Below, in pieces: positions 13,523 to 25,408 of a stretch of 64,000 bases of DNA. Numbering within the stretch: position 1 is the stretch's first letter; each line of letters begins with the position of its first letter. Under the pieces are notes generated by a model that was given only the letters and a program-made list of their open reading frames with translations, searched no databases and was not told where the DNA came from. Source of the DNA: Calvatia gigantea (taxonomy: Eukaryota > Basidiomycota > Agaricomycetes > Agaricales > Lycoperdaceae). The translations under genes were made by a program, and so were the position numbers. The stretch covers positions 2,604,001 through 2,668,000 of the forward strand of contig JACAAK010000005.1 in assembly GCA_025093985.1 (NCBI GenBank), in the 5' to 3' direction.

Positions 13523-16213
13523 ATGTATTTCCCATCCTTCAGCTTTTGGCGCACTGCGCCGGTGCTATTAACAGGTCCTTCTCTGTTCAGGAATATCACG
13601 ACAAAGGGTGACCTCTATATCCTCAATGGCGACACCAAATATACAACTCCTGATGGCAAGGTCATTGAGCGTCCCGCTATCCTTGGTGGGCTCAGTCCAC
13701 AAGATCCTGGAACCTTTCCTGCACCGATCATCAATGGATGGAAGGTAGTTGCATTTGGTCGCATTTTCTTCTTCATCGCTGAACATATCCCCCGTGGCTC
13801 AGGGTGAAACGTTTGAGATTAACGTGCACAATAACCTCACCAATAGGGAGATGTTGAGGGAACTGACCATCGTAAGCCGCCCTCGCCAGAAGATGCTCTG
13901 CACATCAAGTTGATCACCCCCGGTAGCATTGGCACGGTATCGAACAGATCAGGGGAACCGCTTGGGCTGATGGTGTCGCGTTCGTGACCCAGTGTCCCAT
14001 CATCCCAGGCGATTTTTTCCCCTACAATTTCCCAGTTCCCGACCAAGCGGGCACTTTTTGGTATCACTCTCATTACTGTATGTTGTGACGCGCCTTCTCC
14101 GACGGTATGCTTAAGTTTTTCGTCAGCGGCCCAGTATTGTGATGGTCTTCGAGGTGCTCTCATCATCCGGGACAAAGACGATCCCTACTTGAAGGAGTAC
14201 GACGTCGATGATGGTGAGAGTCCTGGGCGTGAACTCCGAATCCATTCTTATGCAACTGATATTCATCAGATTCTACTGTGCTTATGCTGTCCGACTGGTG
14301 AGCTTCATTTTTTTTTTGGATTGCTTCGGCTCTGATGGTTCAACATTGTTAGGTATCGTGCGTATATTTTCCGGCGCAACGCCCTTCATGTCTTCTGACC
14401 CTTTATGATTATTTAGAGCAACTATCAACCCACGGTCGAAGGTGACGTTATCTCGCGTATTAACCATGACAGGCAGCTAACTGGCATTTATACAGCAAGT
14501 GGGATGTTACTTTGATCAACAGCGAGGTCCAGCCGATGATCAATGTCGTAAAGGGGAAAAAGTAAACATCAGTTTATAAAATTCTATTATTCGACTGACG
14601 TTACAAAGGTACCGGTTCCGCCTCATCAACACATCTTGCGATGCCCCATACATGTTCTCGATCGACGACCATGAACTCACAGTCATTGAGGTCGAAGGAA
14701 TAATGGTATCACGGTACAAGGTCACTTCCATCCCTATTCATGCAGGTGTGTCTCGAATAAGTCACTTCTATAATATGGAGCTAAACCCGTACCAGCTCAA
14801 CGTTACTCTTTCATTGTAAGTTTGACTGCATGCAAATCTATTCGCACCTGGCAGTTTTTAATTTTCCTTAGCTGGATACTACTCAACATGATGATACCAA
14901 GAACTATTGTAAGTCACCCTCCCCTCCGTACATGCGTTCTGACTCCCTCATATCGGATCCATAGGGATTCGTGCCGACGTTCCCAGAAATAAAGGACCCA
15001 TTGGAAAGGCTGTCCTGCATTATTCCAGAGCTTCGAATGCGACACCGAACACAAATCCTCCCACTATACCTCGTATACTCAACGAAACTTTCCTTGAGGT
15101 GAGTTCATCACCGTCCCCTGTCCTCCGACCTCCCTTCCTGAACCAAATGATTGTCTTTTACAGCCACTAGACCGTTTACCGGCGGTATGTTACCAAAATA
15201 TGTCGTCTGTAGCAGCACGGAGGACTCAACGCTTGCATAGCCTGGCGGACATTCGCCCAATGCCTCTGATGTTTACAAACTTGACATGAGATTGGACTTG
15301 ACAGTAAGTTATAACTTGTTCCATACTTTATCATCAAATTTTATTGTATTTGTAGGATGAAGGCTTCTCCCTCGACGGGACCCGTTTCCGTCCCCCTCCT
15401 AAGGATGTCTTGCTGCAAATTCTGTCTGGTACCGTGGATCCATGTGCGCAACATCCTTGTTACCTGTGGAGGGCTGAACTGAAATACCATTAAAATAGTC
15501 AAAATTTTGCCCAAAGGATCAGTCGTTCCCCTCCCACGCAATAGGACTGTTCAGCTCACGTTCACACACGCTGACCCCACTCCGGGTGGACCTGTGAGTG
15601 TTAGATGCGAGATGTCGTCAGTTTTAATTAACTCATTTCCGTCCAGCATCCAATGCATCTTCATGGCGTATGTCTCAAGGTTTAAGCAATAAGTGGGATT
15701 ACTGACGATGGCCCCTAGCATACATTCTCAGTCGTTCGCTCCATTGGTGCTTATGATTACAACTGGACACATCCGGTAAGGAGGGACACAGTCGCGACGT
15801 CGCTGTTCGATGTTCCCTCCGGGCAAGATATCGATCAAGTCACCATTCGATTCAATACCGACAATCCTGGACCCTGGATCTTGCACTGGTGAGTACTGAC
15901 GCATTACATAGTATATTCATATGTCTGATTGACTATCAAGTCACATTGATTGGCATCTTGAGGAGTGCGTGTCTGAGGTTTTCAATGCAAGTGGTACATT
16001 TCTGATCCCTAATTTTACCTGTAGAGGCCTCGCAATTGTACTCGCAGAAGACATCGACGGTATGGCAGCGTGGCAACAAAACATTCCGCGTGAGTTCTAT
16101 TCCCGCAGAGTTACATCGACCGCTCGTTGATTACTTTGATCTTTCTTATTAATGCAGCGAAGTGGAATGGTCTGTGCTCCAAGTACTGGAATTGGATGTC
16201 AGGTAGTTCTTAA
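13523..16213 (+). CDS. Laccase-type multicopper oxidase
   Basis: The enzyme oxidises phenols with reduction of O2 to water, normally extracellular. All four copper motifs are visible: HWHG (about 13924), WYHSHY (about 14062), HPMHLHG (about 15649) and HCHIDWH, split by an intron at 15889-15940. More than fifteen short introns interrupt it; the last exon ends [17 protein letters not shown]. Blocks [74 protein letters not shown] and RRDTV follow in the usual order. Oddities: the N-terminus is a poor signal peptide; the segment after LSDWY (14340-14500) is short and needs an AAG acceptor at 14499; the usual GKGR part of domain 2 is missing. It may be a divergent or early-decaying gene. Exact exon limits are uncertain. 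Confidence 0.85.
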
Positions 16214-16994
16214 GAGCCCAAGATTGCAAATGAGTAGTCTCGTGGAGATGATTGTCCCATACTTGTAACATTGTGATTACCTTGTGATATTCGGGTAGAA
16301 CATTTTACCCAAGGATTTTGACATTCCAATGTGAGGTTTCGCGGTTTGTCCGCCTGTTCGGACCCAACCCGTTCCACATCGTTCACGAATCCACTACATT
16401 AGGTAATTACTAAGGTCTACTATGATACAGTACAACAGGAGTTTATGCGTTCCGTTTGGTCGAAGGAGGGATTGAGTCCGCCCCGATTCTGAGTTCAAAC
16501 CGCTGGCCGCAACCCCTAACTCCAACGCCTCCAGGCTAAATCGCAACAAAGAGTTTCAGATTTTGTTCACTCAGAATAGTAATATAATAATAATAATAAT
16601 AAATATTGATTGAGTGGATGGTGCAGTCCCTGCTCTGAGATAGGATTACCGACCTCCATAAGTTATAACCTTGGAACCCTAAGGCGGTGCGCGGTACCAA
16701 GTTCCTCGTACCTTGCGTACTATGTGAGTATTTCTTCGGTTTCCTTTCGTTTGGCACGCTCGGAAGTTGCAAAAGAATTACGTGAGTGCGGAAGAATAGA
16801 ACCTCAAAGAGGACAAACGCCCGCACTTCGATGGTGTTTGTTGAGTCGGCCGAATGTGACTGGCATCTTGCGGCTTCAAGAACACACAAGTGTTCCGATT
16901 GCAGTTAGGCTTTGACATGGAATGGCTCTCGGACCGATTGCAAAAATCCATAACTTCAATTCCAAACCCATTCTACATCCCAACTCAAAAGTAA
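16214..16994. other. Intergenic, no gene recognised
   Basis: Unique sequence left of the duplicated block. It contains a short AT-rich AATAATAAT run near 16580-16603. Small ORFs have no recognisable content. Confidence 0.4.
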
Positions 16995-17058
16995 TATCAT
17001 TCCAGCTCGCTGCCCCACCCAGACGCCGTGATCGACACACTAATCCAAAGAGGATCAT

Positions 17059-17536
17059 TTAGCGACGTAAAGTATTACTCCCTGAAGTAGTTTTATGGAC
17101 CTCAACCTTGTACCAGGGCAAGAGCGTGAAAGGGATGACACAATGCCTAGCCGTGAAGATCACGATGAACGGGGCTTCTGATTCTAAGAACCGTGGACCT
17201 CGAATAGGCACCGTCGTAAATTTTGCTGGTGGCCTTGCCGACGAATCGATGATCCACACTGCAGCCCCTGCGTAAGTATGGTTTGAATGTAGGGGACGTT
17301 CAAGTGGCAAATGACCTTATACCCCTCGGCTCCTCCCGTTCTTGATTCACGCCCGGTTTTGATACTCGGATAATCACAGCATGAACATAATCCTCATCCG
17401 CGGGCTGCGGATAGAATACCGTGGAACTCCAAGTCCACAGGATCGTCCGAATGATGGCGTTGGCGTCATAAATCAACACGTTTCGGGGTTCTTCGCCCAG
17501 TGAAAGGCAAAAGTTCGATTGCAGACTCTGCGGCAT
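17059..17536 (-). CDS. Small hypothetical protein, copy A
   Basis: Two exons, 17536-17323 and 17267-17059, joined by a 55-nt GT-AG intron, encode 140 aa (start MPQSL, end TLRR). I do not recognise it. It contains hydrophobic strands (VWIID, FIVIFTARHCVIPFTLLPWY) but no clear signal peptide. It lies divergent to the VLIG-like gene, with under 200 nt between the two starts. The reading frame is identical in copy B apart from one Pro/Arg difference. With only near-identical copies to compare, codon-level selection cannot be judged, so it may be a chance ORF. Confidence 0.35.
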
Positions 17537-17726
17537 CCGTTAAGAACGGCCCAAGCAATCCGCCGACCGATCTGAGACTAGTTTCGTAATTCCATACCAT
17601 TGGACCTCATTGTTCCTACATTCTTCAGCCGCACCTGTGAAGGTTAATCGGTGACGTCGAGTCCTCAAGGCCTCACGCCTGCTCGTTCAAAAGGACTCCT
17701 GCAATGCTTGAATTTCGGCTTGAGAA

Positions 17727-20315
17727 ATGGTCCCTTACTCACCTCCCTATGTTTCCCCAGAGCCATCGACTTCAGGTAGTAAGCATCTTGGTGTTTGGTG
17801 AAGCGGTTATTGTCTGAGTCGTGCCACAGGTATCGACTTTGTAAGCCGAGACGACCCTACCCCGGCCGTAAGTTGCCTATGGTAACTCTGGAGGGACTTC
17901 TATTGACGGCTAGAGCAAAGGATGGACAAAGGGGCTCGACAACCACACCCCAGGTGTCTGTTACGTTGAAATTTTCAAACCAGGATCCTGAGTGGGACAA
18001 GGATATTGCCCATCGAATTCCAAGGCTATATCGTGTCTTCGACCTGATCCATGAACAGGGTAGTGACGGCCGAGGTGAAATTATCTATATGTTGGGAGCT
18101 TACCCATACGTCTTACATGTTTTAAGTCGATAAGGTTATCGTCGCCCAGGATGGTCTGAAGCGGCTCATCAACGATATCTCTCCAGGCGCTTATGTTACG
18201 CTCACACGAGTCGATTTCAAAACCCTTGATTCACTCTCTATCCGTCCGATAGGAGTATATGGAGATAGAATTGAAATTGCCAACTTCCTGTTCTCACTGA
18301 AAAGTCTTGATGAGGATACGTAAGTGTGTCATATATCCATGTTTTTCCCATACGTTTATACCGGAAAGGCTTCGGCTCCTTCAACATTCAAAAGATGATT
18401 CTTCTGGGCCAACTCTCCGGTCTGGGATCTACATTGCCAGGCCAATCCACCCTACAGACGTCCTATACGCGGTTTATTGGCCCCAAGACACGACATGGGA
18501 GGACCATGCGCGATCCGGACCAAGAGGAAATCGTAGAACTTTCATGCGGTATACTACTCTTCCTCATTAGCTGTAATTCCAACAATGAACCAAATTCTAG
18601 GTGTCTTACAGAAATCTCCGAACAAAATCTATGTTTTATGTCGCCCGCTCAAAGTCAGGCATTCGTATGGAACCACGAGGAGAAAGTAGGTATCGAAGAA
18701 AGCGTAGCGTCTCGTCCAGGGTTCCGGGTATGTAACTTATCCTTCACTACACCATATATTCCCAGACATAATCAAGCTCTGAAGGTCGAACTGCAACCCA
18801 TACAAGCACCGGAAACGTTTGAGAGCGAACGAGCTCGTGTGCCACGCGCGACACTCATATTAGGTGAAGGTGCTCAGGGTTTCCTATCTCCGAAATATCT
18901 CCCGTCCCGGATTGACGAAAGGTGGTGAATGGTACACTCACTCGCTCACGTCTTCGAGAGTTACTGTAAGAATTTTCTCATGAGCAGTAACTATCATTTA
19001 CACTTTTAAAGGTCTGGTTCTATCATCCGAATCGGATGTGAGCTGTCGGAGAAGGTGATTATTGCACTAATGAAGGATGGCTTGGATACCGGGACATACC
19101 AGAGACCCTATAAAGACTGGCTAGAGCGGAGAGAAACCATCGCGAAGGGCACGGAGGAAGCGCGAGCGGACAGAATGACTGAGTTGAGTAAGGGTTCGCT
19201 TGGCAAGCACGGCACCGTGGATAAAGGAGTAATGGTTTACTTGGTTGGCAAAGTACTGGAGAAATATCCGTGAGGCGCTTTTAATCATTGACTGTTAGGG
19301 GAGTTAACGTCCATTTAGTTCTCTCGATCCTGCACGGTTATCCGAGAGGATTGTGAAGATCACCCAAGATGAGTTTTTTGAACTCAAAGGCGGGTTCTGG
19401 GATCTGGTAGCGAAGTGGCGCATTGCTAAATCTTTCCGAAGGCAAAGTAGCCAGTCTTCTATCTGGGCACCCCCTCCATCCTTCGCTTATTGACCTAGAA
19501 AAGAAATTGTTGGAACTACCTTCTGCATTTCGGGATCAAAAGCATCGTGTCGTTTGTGTTCGCGTCATTTGCAGGAAGTATGGCCAGTATTACCAAGAGG
19601 ACCTCATCAGAACCGTGATCCGGGAGGGCTGCCCAGAGAAACTGGGAGCGAGGCAAACTAATTCCTCGCGCTTGCTATTCTTTTTTTCAACCGGCAATAT
19701 GATACCCGAAATCGATATTGCGAAAGACGTCGCGCGATATTGCGAACTACTCACTGACCGAGTGTTCTTGGCAAATCTCGACCGTTATGTGAAGGACGAG
19801 CCTCTCGTCGAGCCCGCTGTCCGCCGCTCCTTGGACGCGACCTACGACTACCTATCAAATATTTTGATAAAAGCCCTTGGTATCTTGATGCCAGTGGTTT
19901 TAAAGAAGCAACACGAGGCTGCTCAAGCACAGCTCTTTTGGGAATTGAACGGCGCCCAGCAAGACGCTCTGAGCCGATCGACGAATGTATTTATTGAGCA
20001 AATTAATTCTATGTCTGAAGACAGGTCCATCCTGTACGTTCAATTTAAGATTTATTGCATCCCAGTGTAATGACGTTACGTCCATAGGGTACCGTTCGTC
20101 ACCCTGAGAGCTTAGATATTCTCTCGGAGGAACATGGGCGGTATGCTGCGTCCTTAGGCATCACGGCCCCTTTGAGTTAGCCATTACAGACACATATGTT
20201 ATCTGCCCGCCGGCGGTTGCACACGAGTCACCTTCATAGATACAAGTTGGAAATTTCATGACCTCGGAAACTCCACTCACCGTTTTATTCAACCTAACAA
20301 CCATCAAAGGTCATT
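17727..20315 (+). pseudogene. 5' fragment of VLIG-like giant GTPase gene, copy A
   Basis: It carries the same exons as the first 2.5 kb of the gene starting at 22782: start MVPYSPPYVS, then the family segment DPEWDKDIAHRIPRLYRVFD, VIVAQDGLKRLINDISPGAY and LGEGAQGFLSPKYLPSR. It breaks off before the GTPase domain, at the junction with the Tc1 remnant, so it cannot make the full protein. It differs from copy B by a few substitutions until about 20050 and by many small deletions afterwards. It is either a real truncated duplicate or an allelic copy misplaced in the assembly. Confidence 0.75.
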
Positions 20316-20322
20316 TCGAGAT

Positions 20323-21174
20323 TCAATACTCTCCCAGCTTATTCTTGAGGTGAGTCCAGAGATGTTCAATGGGATTAAGGTCTGGAGACTGTGGGGGCCA
20401 TACCATAACCTCCAATTCAGACTCATCTAGCCAGTTTGTAGCCTTTTTGCTCTTGTGTTTGGGGTCATTGTTCTGTTGGAAGACCATATCCTCCTCATTC
20501 TTCCCATACCACCTGATGCTCCTCTTTAGTTCATCCCCCAAAATTTGAACATAAAGGTCAGCATCCATCTTCCCTTCAATTTTAGTGGCAAACCCCACTC
20601 CATCCCACAGCATACAACCCCAGATCATCACATTTCCTCCACCAAACTTGACTGTTCTCTCAACCAATCTATCATTCAGCCCCTCTCCTGCCTTTTTCCA
20701 TACCCAAACCCTTCCATCTGATCCAAACCGATTGATTTTGGACTCATCTGTCCAAATAACCCTCTTCCAGTCCTCCAGGGTCCAGTTAACATGTGCTTCT
20801 GCCCACTCCAACCTTTTCCTCCTATGGACAGCAGTAAGTTTAGGTCGTTTCCGCTTGACTACAGCCTTCATTCCAGCTCCTCTGAGTGCCCTGCGTACAG
20901 GCTGGGCAATAACATTTTGAAGTGATTTGGTGACTTGGGAGGCATTGTCAGCCTTGCGAGAGGTGATGAGGCGAACAGAATAGTGGATATCAGAGGGAGA
21001 AAGTTTAGATGGGCGGCCACCAACAGATTTGGAAAGTGTTGATCTATGTTTGGAGCGAATCCTAGAAATAGTACTGACTCCCAGACCAGTAATAGAAGCA
21101 ATATGATGAGCAGATTTCCCTTGGTCCAGGTAAGAGAGGACTCTATTGGTCTGAGTAGAGGAAAGAGAGCGCAT
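20323..21174 (-). pseudogene. Tc1-family DDE transposase with Asn at the second catalytic position
   Basis: Transposase for cut-and-paste transposition. An N-terminal HTH pair (LSSTQTNRVLSYLDQGKS, then SVGGRPSKLS linker) is followed by the DDE domain: WTDESKINRFG (first Asp), VFQQNNDPKHKS (second position) and SPDLNPIEHLW (Glu). The residue that should be Asp in the family motif QQDNDPKH is Asn here (AAC codon at 20472-20470); 34 residues separate it from the Glu, as in DD34E. The frame is otherwise open for 302 codons from 21231. I prefer the second ATG at 21174 because a TATAAA directly overlaps the first one. The C-terminus ends at the truncation. Confidence 0.88.
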
Positions 21175-21314
21175 ATAGTTGTAAAGGTATAGTGGGGGAG
21201 TTAATTTGCACCTGAGAATAAGCACATCCATTTATACATCACCCTACATGGTCACATGATTTTATTTGTATTTATTTGATTGCAATAAACGAAGTCATGT
21301 GCTCAGAATTTGAG

Positions 21315-21526
21315 AGGGACAAAACTGTTCCAATGTACTTAAAATATTAATTAATTAATAACTCCCCCAAAACAAAGGATTACATAATCATACTTTGCAT
21401 ATGATTAGATAAGATACTGGACTATCTACAATTAAATTAGGAAGTGCACAGCCACAGTAGTCCTTGAGTTATGAGCTGATCTTCTGAAAAGTTCAAAACA
21501 TTGGAACGGTTTTGTCCCTTACTGTA
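21315..21526. repeat. Tc1 subterminal inverted-repeat module 1
   Basis: AGGGACAAAACTGTTCCAATG at its left end is the inverted counterpart of CATTGGAACGGTTTTGTCCCT at its right end, which continues to CTTACTGTA, the element terminus. It lies directly upstream of the transposase gene. Confidence 0.7.
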
Positions 21527-21838
21527 CGTAGTCTGTGATGGTCTGTTATTATTGACCCTCTGAAGGTGAAATACTTGAACCCTGTTTCAGCTATAAATAG
21601 ACTGAACCAACATAGTGGTATGGAGCGAGATTCAACAAGTATGTCCTTTGTCAAGGAGAAAGAGGATATGATCAATCTGAGAAGAAGAGAGAGGTTTCAT
21701 GTCAACAGAAGATAAGTTATTGGGTTACTTTGGCCTGGAGAAGTAAGCTTTCATCTTTATACACAATCTACTCTCATCATATGATTTTATTTGAATTTGT
21801 TTGAGAACAGTAAACAGAGTTATGTGCCTGGAGAAGAT

Positions 21839-22051
21839 GAGGGACAAAACCCTTCCAATGCACTCATAATATTCAATAATTCATATCTCCATAGAAACAA
21901 AGTATAATATTAAATGCTTAAACATATTTGTAGATAAGAAGCATGACTACCTTCATTTAAAATTTGAAATGAATTGGCTTAGTGGTTGCTGAGTTATTTG
22001 AGATTTCATGAAAAAGTCAAAATCATTGGAAGGGTTTTGTCCCTTACTGTA
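21839..22051. repeat. Tc1 subterminal inverted-repeat module 2
   Basis: Diverged second copy of module 1, with GGGACAAAACCCTTCCAATG at 21841-21860 and the inverse at its right side, again ending CTTACTGTA. The sequence between modules 1 and 2 is also similar to that beside the transposase (for example ATAAAATCAT followed by TGTATAAA), so an older element end sits next to the younger one. Confidence 0.65.
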
Positions 22052-25000
22052 TCATTCCAGCTCGCTGCCCCACCCAGACGCTGTGATCGACACACTAATC
22101 CAAAGAGGATCATTTAGCGACGTAAAGTATTACTCCCTGAAGTAGTTTTATGGACCTCAACCTTGTACCAGGGCAAGAGCGTGAAAGGGATGACACAATG
22201 CCTAGCCGTGAAGATCACGATGAACGGGGCTTCTGATTCTAAGAACCGTGGACCTCGAATAGGCACCGTCGTAAATTTTGCTGGTGGCCTTGCCGACGAA
22301 TCGATGATCCACACTGCAGCCCCTGCGTAAGTATGGTTTGAATGTAGGGGACGTTCAAGTGGCAAATGACCTTATACCCCTCCGCTCCTCCCGTTCTTGA
22401 TTCACGCCCGGTTTTGATACTCGGATAATCACAGCATGAACATAATCCTCATCCGCGGGCTGCGGATAGAATACCGTGGAACTCCAAGTCCACAGGATCG
22501 TCCGAATGATGGCGTTGGCGTCATAAATCAACACGTTTCGGGGTTCTTCGCCCAGTGAAAGGCAAAAGTTCGATTGCAGACTCTGCGGCATCCGTTAAGA
22601 ACGGCCCAAGCAATCCGCCGACCGATCTGAGACTAGTTTCGTAATTCCATACCATTGGACCTCATTGTTCCTACATTCTTCAGCCGCACCTGTGAAGGTT
22701 AATCGGTGACGTCGAGTCCTCAAGGCCTCACGCCTGCTCGTTCAAAAGGACTCCTGCAATGCTTGAATTTCGGCTTGAGAAATGGTTTCTTACTCACCTC
22801 CCTATGTTTCCCCAGAGCCATCGACTTCAGGTAGTAAGCATCTTGGTGTTTGGTGAAGCGGTTATTGTCTGAGTCGTGCCACAGGTATCGACTTTGTAAG
22901 CCGAGACGACCCTACCCCGGCCGTAAGTTGCCTATGGTAACTCTGGAGGGACTTCTATTGACGGCTAGAGCAAAGGATGGACAAAGGGGCTCGACAACCA
23001 CACCCCAGGTGTCTGTTACGTTGAAATTTTCAAACCAGGATCCTGAGTGGGACAAGGATATTGCCCATCGAATCCCAAGGCTATATCGTGTCTTCGACCT
23101 GATCCATGAACAGGGTAGTGACGGCCGAGGTGAAATTATCTATATGTTGGGAGCTTACCCATACGTCTTACATGTTTTAAGTCGATAAGGTTATCGTCGC
23201 CCAGGATGGTCTGAAGCGGCTCATCAACGATATCTCTTCAGGCGCTTATGTTACGCCCACACGAGTCGATTTCAAAACCCTTGATTCACTCTCTATCCGT
23301 CCGATAGGAGTATATGGAGATAGAATTGAAATTGCCAACTTCCTGTTCTCACTGAAAAGTCTTGATGAGGATACGTAAGTGTGTCATATATCCATGTTTT
23401 TCCCATACGTTTATACCGGAAAGGCTTCGGCTCCTTCAACATTCAAAAGATGATTCTTCTGGGCCAACTCTCCGGTCTGGGATCTACATTGCCAGGCCAA
23501 TCCACCCTACAGACGTCCTATACCCGGTTTATTGGCCCCAAGACACGACATGGGAGGACCATGCGCGATCCGGACCAAGAGGAAATCGTAGAACTTTCAT
23601 GCGGTATACTACTCTTCCTCATTAGCTGTAATTCCAACAATGAACCAAATTCTAGGTGTCTTACAGAAATCTCCGAACAAAATCTATGTTTTATGTCGCC
23701 CGCTCAAAGTCAGGCATTCGTATGGAACCACGAGGAGAAAGTAGGTATCGAAGAAAGCGTAGCGTCTCGTCCAGGGTTCCGGGTATGTAACTTATCCTTC
23801 ACTACACCATATATTCCCAGACATAATCAAGCTCTGAAGGTCGAACTGCAACCCATACAGGCACCGGAAACGTTTGAGAACGAACGAGCTCGTGTGCCAC
23901 GCGCGACACTCATATTAGGTGAAGGTGCTCAGGGTTTCCTATCTCCGAAATATCTCCCGTCCCGGATTGACGAAAGGTGGTGAATGGTACACTCACTCGC
24001 TCACGTCTTCGAGAGTTACTGTAAGAATTTTCTCATGAGCAGTAACTATCATTTACACTTTTAAAGGTCTGGTTCTATCATCCGAATCGGATGTGAGCTG
24101 TCGGAGAAGGTGATTATTGCACTAATGAAGGATGGCTTGGATACCGGGACATACCAGAGACCCTATAAAGACTGGCTAGAGCGGAGAGAAACCATCGCGA
24201 AGGGCACGGAGGAAGCGCGAGCGGACAGAATGACTGAGTTGAGTAAGGGTTCGCTTGGCAAGCACGGCACCGTGGATAAAGGAGTAATGGTTTACTTGGT
24301 TGGCAAAGTACTGGAGAAATATCCGTGAGGCGCTTTTAATCATTGACTGTTAGGGGAGTTAACGTCCATTTAGTTCTCTCGATCCTGCACGGTTATCCGA
24401 GAGGATTGTGAAGATCACCCAAGATGAGTTTTTTGAACTCAAAGGTGGGTTCTGGGATCTGGTAGCGAAGTGGCGCATTGCTAAATCTTTCCGAAGGCAA
24501 AGTAGCCAGTCTTCTATCTGGGCACCCCCTCCATCCTTCGCTTATTGACCTAGAAAAGAAATTGTTGGAACTACCTTCTGCATTTCGGGATCAAAAGCAT
24601 CGTGTCGTTTGTGTTCGCGTCATTTGCAGGAAGTATGGCCAGTATTACCAAGAGGACCTCATCAGAACCGTGATCCGGGAGGGCTGCCCAGAGAAACTGG
24701 GAGCGAGGCAAACTAATTCCTCGCGCTTGCTATTCTTTTTTTCAACCGGCAATATGATACCCGAAATCGATATTGCGAAAGACGTCGCGCGATATTGCGA
24801 ACTACTCACTGACCGAGTGTTCTTGGCAAATCTCGACCGTTATGTGAAGGACGAGCCTCTCGTCGAGCCCGCTGTCCGCCGCTCCTTGGACGCGACCTAC
24901 GACTACCTATCAAATATTTTGATAAAAGCCCTTGGTATCTTGATGCCAGTGGTTTTAAAGAAGCAACACGAGGCTGCTCAAGCACAGCTCTTTTGGGAAT

Positions 25001-25408
25001 TGAACGGCGCCCAGCAAGACGCTCTGAGCCGATCGACGAATGTATTTATTGAGCAAATTAATTCTATGTCTGAAGACAGGTCCATCCTGTACGTTCAATT
25101 TAAGAGTTTTATTGCACTCCCAGTGTAATGACGGTTACGTCCATAGGGTACCGTTCGTCACCCTGGAGAGCTTAGATATTCTCTCGGACGGAACACTGGG
25201 CGGTATGCTGCGTCCTTAGTGCATCACGGTTCCCCTTTGAGTTAGCCATTACAGACACATATGTTATCTCCGCCCGCCGGCGGTTGCACATCGAGTCCAC
25301 CTTCGAGTACAGGATCAACAAGTTGGAAATTTCGAGTGATCATCGGCATAATCTCCAGCTCGATCCGTCATTTATTCCGACACCCTACATCAACCATCAA
25401 AGGTCATT
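22050..25408. repeat. Segmental duplication, copy B
   Basis: Partner of 16995-20315. It begins exactly at the TA after the transposon end and runs without a break into the rest of the VLIG-like gene. Confidence 0.95.
22114..22591 (-). CDS. Small hypothetical protein, copy B
   Basis: Same 140-aa two-exon model as at 17059-17536 (exons 22591-22378 and 22322-22114). The only amino-acid difference is Arg for Pro just before the intron. Here the gene lies right next to the transposon terminus, which could have replaced its downstream region. Function unknown. Confidence 0.35.

Larger units (their letters stand above)
16995..20315. repeat. Segmental duplication, copy A
   Basis: It matches 22050-25408. 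From 16995 to about 20050 the two copies align without any indel (constant offset 5055) and with only about 11 substitutions. In the last 270 bp copy A loses a net 38 bases through many scattered small deletions and then stops at a truncated Tc1 element. The first shared bases are TATCATTCC, immediately after the terminal repeat of the transposon in copy B. Confidence 0.95.
20316..22049 (-). mobile_element. Truncated Tc1/mariner-type DNA transposon
   Basis: It contains a transposase on the minus strand and a terminal motif CAGTAAGGGACAAAAC (minus strand) at 22049-22034 abutting a TA dinucleotide (22050-22051), the expected target. The same terminus plus TA occurs again at 21524-21509, so two element ends are stacked here. 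No matching terminus exists at the left side: the sequence changes to copy A duplication sequence at 20315, only 8 bp after the transposase stop codon. The element is thus cut at its 3' end. Confidence 0.85.

Noticed and set aside
16995..25408. Two independent full paralogues of the VLIG-like gene
   Set aside because: Copy A stops before the G domain and differs from B only at allelic level, so it is a fragment or an allele.
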